In this document: positions 12,727 through 15,668 of the stretch, in pieces | Numbering within the stretch: the stretch's first letter is position 1 | How the letters are laid out: each line of letters starts with the position of its first letter | Assembly (NCBI GenBank): GCA_964405665.1 | Contig: CAYOOT010000063.1 | Span: 1 to 15,668, forward strand | Length of the DNA: 15,668 nt | Origin: CAYOOT01 sp964405665 | GTDB taxonomy: Bacteria; Bdellovibrionota_C; UBA2361; SZUA-149; CAZDWZ01 | Reading direction: 5' to 3' | Position numbers and translations under genes: made by a program | Notes under the pieces: generated by a model | What the model was told of the DNA's origin: nothing | The model's database searches: none | Seen by the model: only the letters and a program-made list of their open reading frames with translations

Positions 12727-15243
12727 CTAATTTGTTTGTTCTGTGCCCGTTTCTTTATTTTTGATCTCTTCTTGCGGAGCTTCTTCGGAAATAGCGGCTT
12801 CCGGTTCTTTTACTTCTTCTGTAACTTTTTCTTCTGCTGTTAAAATCTCAGTTTCCGGCGGTTTTATTTCAGAATCTTCCGCTGCCGCTTTCTCTGGTTG
12901 AAAAACATCGGCTACTTCCGCGAATATTTCCAAATCCTTTTCCGTATGTATTCTTTTACTGCTGGAAACTTTTGCTTTTAAACTTTCAATTTGTTGTCTT
13001 AAACTTTCAGCAATAATTCCTTCTTTGGGAATTTCAAAAATAGTCTTATTCCTCTGATTTTTATTTTTGATAAGCAAAGTCAGCACTGAAATCCAAATAA
13101 AGGAAATAAAAATGCTACTTACGCCGCTAATTAACAGCAATTCGTTTATTTGATTAGAAAAAAGACTTTCTTTTTCATCCAAATCAATTTTTATTGTAGA
13201 ACTAATTGCCGTATATTCTTTTCCATTTTCATCTTCAGCGGTTAAGCGCGCATACACTTTATATTCACCACCTTCTAATTTTTCTATCGGATATTCATAA
13301 GCCAAAGGATTATTTTTAAGCGGCTTTAATGTAACAATAAATGTATCTTTATTTTTTTCAGCGATTTGTTCTTTTTTACTGCTTTTCTTTTTTGCTTCTT
13401 TAGAAATTGGTTTTTCCAAATTAATTTTCTTGAGAATTAATTTCACTTTAGGTGAAACTAATTTTTCCAATTCTTCATTTAAATTTACTTGAATTCCTTT
13501 TAAGGTCGAAGAGTGAACAAGATTTTCCTTCGATTCAAGTGTTTCCTTTATCTCAGGTGCTTCCTTTTTTCCATTAGTTTCATTTTCCAATTCCTTTTCC
13601 AGTTCTTTTGCTTTAGCTTCCAGCTCGGCGTCACTTAATTTTCCTAAATTTAAGCTGCCCTCTTCGCTACTTTCAAAATCATCTTTCTTTAATTCACCGG
13701 CTTCTTTTGAATCTTCTTTGCTTTCTTCTTCTCCAGCATTTTCATAAAGCATTTTAATGCTTATCGCTTCTTTAGAAACAGTCATCGGAAATCTTTGTTG
13801 GCGGGTAAATGTGGGAGTAGTTACCCCAAAAAGAGCTTGGAATTCCCCCTCCTTGTCGAATTTTAGAACTGCAGAATAAACTCCATCTCCGGCAATCTGA
13901 TCTCCCTCTTCCCCTTTATCATTGAGCATCCCGCTTAGGGCCAGATCTCCGGAATTTACATCAATGATTTTATATGTGTAAAATGTAAAATTTTCCAAAT
14001 CTTCTTTCTTAATATCTTTAGGGAGGTTCGTTAATTTGGCATAAGCTGCGGCACTTTCTCCAAACTTGAAATTACCTGCCGGAAATTTAACATGTAATTT
14101 GGGATCAGAAAGTAATCTGGCAAAACCTTCAATTTTTTCATTACTACGAATTTGCCAACGTCCCAACATTGGTTCATAAATTGTAATCAAATCAACTTTA
14201 TCGTCACTATACCATTTAATTTTTGGCACGAAGTCATCGGGGACAATAGTATTTCCTTGAGGATCTAAAATATTCAATGTAGCTAAGGCATCTTTTTTAG
14301 AGATAAAAAATGTTACTTCTTTCACCGCAGAATCTATTTCAAATATACCGCCTTCCAGAGTAATCATTTGTGGCTTTTTTATACTTAAAAACATTTCACC
14401 AAATTTTTTATGAATCAGTGAAGAATCCGGTGCATAAAGATTTACTCCTTCAGTCAATTTAGCAAATTCACCAAGCAAATTCTTATCTGATTGCTCACTC
14501 AGAGCTACCGTATAAAGCTTGATTTTACTGCTTTTATAACGAGGAAGAATATTTTTTTTCGTTTCACTGATTAATTCTTCCGCCGTTCCCCTTTCCGGAT
14601 AAGGATCCATTTTGCCGTCACTTAAGAGCAAAACTGATTTGAATACATCTGGTCTGCCTTGCTCGGATAAAATTTTATACGCCATAGCAAGAGGTGCTTC
14701 AATATCCGTAAAACCACCTTCGTATTTAATTGCAGAAATTGCCCGATCAAATGTCGCGATTGTCTGTAAATTAATTTCCGTTAAAGGCAAAACTTGTCTT
14801 GTCTCTTTATCAAAACTGATGATTGCCAAACGATCCCCTTCGCTAAGCAAACGAAAAAACAACTTGGCAGCTTGTTCTCTCAATTTTTCCGGATCAGTTT
14901 TTTGCATGCTTCTGGAAGAATCGATGATCAGCACTGCATCGATTCTTACCAACTCCGGTATCTCTACTTCTGGATTCTTAGGATCAAGAATCTCTTCTCC
15001 CTTTATTTCTTCTTTCTCCGAAGATTCGATTACTACTTTATCTTCTTCTTTGAGATTTACCTTTTTTTTCTTGCTTACTGTTTCCTTCTCCTGTTTACTG
15101 CTCTTTTTCTCTTCCTTTTTAGGCTTCTTTTCTTCTTTTTTACTTTCAGCATAAGCAATTTTTGGCAAAATAATACCGAGCTCTGCTGTCAGAAGCAAAA
15201 ATAAGAAAGAAAGAAATGTCAGGCGAAATAATTTTAATAACAT
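12727..15243 (-). CDS. VWA-domain membrane protein with choice-of-anchor-X-like region and cytoplasmic acidic tail
   Basis: The 838-residue protein starts with a signal peptide or anchor (4-32, possible cleavage at AYA/E). A very Lys/Glu-rich linker (33-85) follows. The von Willebrand factor A domain covers about 100-290: VLIIDSSRSM gives the MIDAS DxSxS (Asp108, Ser110, Ser112), with Thr179 in GGFTD and Asp209 in LLLSDGKMD. The metal site is complete, so Mg2+-dependent ligand binding is expected. A beta-rich region follows (about 295-490) with the GEEGDQIAGDGVYSAVL block (445-460) typical of choice-of-anchor X domains. Then come a charged helical linker (505-575), a second beta domain (580-688), one membrane helix (about 701-725) and a 110-residue acidic Pro/Glu-rich tail. 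Predicted topology puts the VWA domain outside the cytoplasmic membrane and the tail inside. There is no Shine-Dalgarno before the ATG. It forms an operon with the coiled-coil gene. It is not an obvious BatA/BatB or chelatase partner: no AAA+ ATPase gene lies nearby. Confidence 0.88.
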   Translation of the reverse strand: MLLKLFRLTFLSFLFLLLTAELGIILPKIAYAESKKEEKKPKKEEKKSSKQEKETVSKKKKVNLKEEDKVVIESSEKEEIKGEEILDPKNPEVEIPELVRIDAVLIIDSSRSMQKTDPEKLREQAAKLFFRLLSEGDRLAIISFDKETRQVLPLTEINLQTIATFDRAISAIKYEGGFTDIEAPLAMAYKILSEQGRPDVFKSVLLLSDGKMDPYPERGTAEELISETKKNILPRYKSSKIKLYTVALSEQSDKNLLGEFAKLTEGVNLYAPDSSLIHKKFGEMFLSIKKPQMITLEGGIFEIDSAVKEVTFFISKKDALATLNILDPQGNTIVPDDFVPKIKWYSDDKVDLITIYEPMLGRWQIRSNEKIEGFARLLSDPKLHVKFPAGNFKFGESAAAYAKLTNLPKDIKKEDLENFTFYTYKIIDVNSGDLALSGMLNDKGEEGDQIAGDGVYSAVLKFDKEGEFQALFGVTTPTFTRQQRFPMTVSKEAISIKMLYENAGEEESKEDSKEAGELKKDDFESSEEGSLNLGKLSDAELEAKAKELEKELENETNGKKEAPEIKETLESKENLVHSSTLKGIQVNLNEELEKLVSPKVKLILKKINLEKPISKEAKKKSSKKEQIAEKNKDTFIVTLKPLKNNPLAYEYPIEKLEGGEYKVYARLTAEDENGKEYTAISSTIKIDLDEKESLFSNQINELLLISGVSSIFISFIWISVLTLLIKNKNQRNKTIFEIPKEGIIAESLRQQIESLKAKVSSSKRIHTEKDLEIFAEVADVFQPEKAAAEDSEIKPPETEILTAEEKVTEEVKEPEAAISEEAPQEEIKNKETGTEQTN

Positions 15244-15253
15244 AGATATGATA

Positions 15254-15282
15254 ATATTATCGGCAACCTATTGAACTGTCTA
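15254..15282 (-). promoter_or_regulatory. Candidate sigma-70-type promoter for the VWA operon
   Basis: On the minus strand TAGACA (15277-15282) and TAATAT (15254-15259) are separated by exactly 17 bp. The expected transcript start is near 15247, only a few bases before the ATG at 15243. With no Shine-Dalgarno before that ATG, the message may be leaderless. This is pattern matching only. Confidence 0.4.
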
Positions 15283-15381
15283 CATTTTTTCTCCAGATTA
15301 AAAACTACCGATAAATACAATTCAATCTCAGTTTAAAAGCATTCTTAGGGTCTTAAGGCACAATTAATATCGGAGCGCAAA

Positions 15382-15577
15382 CTTTAGTCTAATGCCACTT
15401 AACGAAATGACAATTACAAAAGAAATACCTGTCTTTGCGAAGGAGCGAAGCGACTGAAGCAATCTCCCTGTGTTTACCAACAATATCTTTGTTTTTAATC
15501 TGGGCGTCACTTCGTCGCCCTTCGGGCTCCTCGTGAAGACAGGTTTTCCCTTTTCGTTAAATGGCATTAGACTAAAG
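15382..15577. repeat. Second palindromic repeat element (196 bp) with nested inverted repeats
   Basis: Outer inverted repeats of 26 bp with one mismatch lie at 15382-15407 (starts CTTTAGTCTAATGCCA) and 15552-15577. A second inverted pair lies inside: ACCTGTCTTTGCGAAGGAGC at 15427-15446 against 15526-15544. The interior contains the GAAGCGACTGAAGCAATCTC wording that, from memory, recurs in intergenic repeats of many unrelated bacteria. A minus-strand reading frame through it is an artefact of the repeat. Its right end shares ACTAAAG with the start of MITE copy 2, so the two elements abut or are nested. Confidence 0.7.
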
Positions 15578-15668
15578 GGCCTCTCTAAAAATTAGTAAAA
15601 ACAAACATCTGTTGTTTCTTACAAACATTTTATTTTGGCTATTAACAATGTAGGGGCAGCCTTTATGG
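15571..15668. mobile_element. MITE-like element, copy 2 (partial, inverted)
   Basis: From ACTAAAGGGCCTCTC onward the plus strand matches the reverse complement of the right half of copy 1 (11908-12010 region) with few changes. It keeps the CTAAAAATTA end, the AACAAACATCTGTT and TTTTGGCTATTAACAATG tracts, and the first arm of the central GTAGGGGCA hairpin. The window ends inside that hairpin, so the left half is not seen. The orientation is opposite to copy 1. Confidence 0.8.

Noticed and set aside
14612..15204. Two long plus-strand frames opposite the VWA gene
   Set aside because: They are antisense readings of the Lys/Glu-rich VWA coding sequence, giving Ser/Leu/Phe-rich translations with no motif.
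15364..15567. Minus-strand 67-residue open frame
   Set aside because: It lies almost wholly inside the 196-bp palindromic repeat; such frames are common artefacts of intergenic repeats and it has no ribosome binding site or family match.
1..15668. tRNA or rRNA genes
   Set aside because: I saw no cloverleaf-like T-loop wording or rRNA core sequence in any gap; all longer gaps are explained by repeats or promoters.

Overview
This is an AT-rich bacterial window with tightly packed genes on both strands. It looks chromosomal. It carries housekeeping enzymes (cysteine desulfurase, ferrochelatase, an RlmI-type 23S rRNA methyltransferase), a large SNF2-family helicase, several envelope-associated proteins of unknown role, and non-coding mobile repeats in the gaps. 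Ferrochelatase implies a haem-making organism. A secreted small protein and a von Willebrand A (VWA) protein with signal peptide and C-terminal anchor fit a diderm-like or otherwise periplasm-containing cell. Shine-Dalgarno sequences are present before some genes (AGGAG, AGGA, AGAGG) and absent before others. I cannot name the phylum; the mobile hairpin repeats resemble those common in uncultured lineages.

Layout. Positions 1-195: no gene seen. Positions 196-1765 (minus strand): a truncated glyoxalase/bleomycin-resistance fragment, a small secreted protein built from five 17-residue repeats, and an S58/P1-family N-terminal-nucleophile hydrolase most like nylon oligomer hydrolase NylC. Positions 1806-4074 (minus): hemH and a nifS/iscS-type desulfurase, overlapping by 8 bp. 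Positions 4117-5882 (plus): a membrane-anchored helical protein and an rlmI-like methyltransferase. Positions 5894-7501 (minus): a protein with the fold order of aminoglycoside phosphotransferase-like kinase plus P-loop kinase (COG2187-COG0645 type), but with both active sites replaced. Positions 7854-11769 (plus): an intact SNF2 helicase with a DUF3670-like N-terminal region and its usual SWIM-type partner, in which all four zinc ligands appear to be substituted. Positions 11770-12069: a possible terminator and a 182-bp MITE-like element. Positions 12070-15243 (minus): a VWA membrane protein and a membrane-anchored coiled-coil protein in one operon. Positions 15244-15668: a probable promoter, a second palindromic repeat, and an inverted partial copy of the MITE running off the end.

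The most unusual signal is the central block, 5894-11769. An intact SNF2 motor sits beside two proteins that keep their family architecture but have lost the residues that define their chemistry: a double pseudokinase and a SWIM protein without zinc ligands, the latter keeping the exact CxC-x6-CxH spacing. These calls rest on family consensus sequences recalled from memory and need a profile alignment to confirm. The VWA/coiled-coil pair is a second candidate for an undescribed envelope system.
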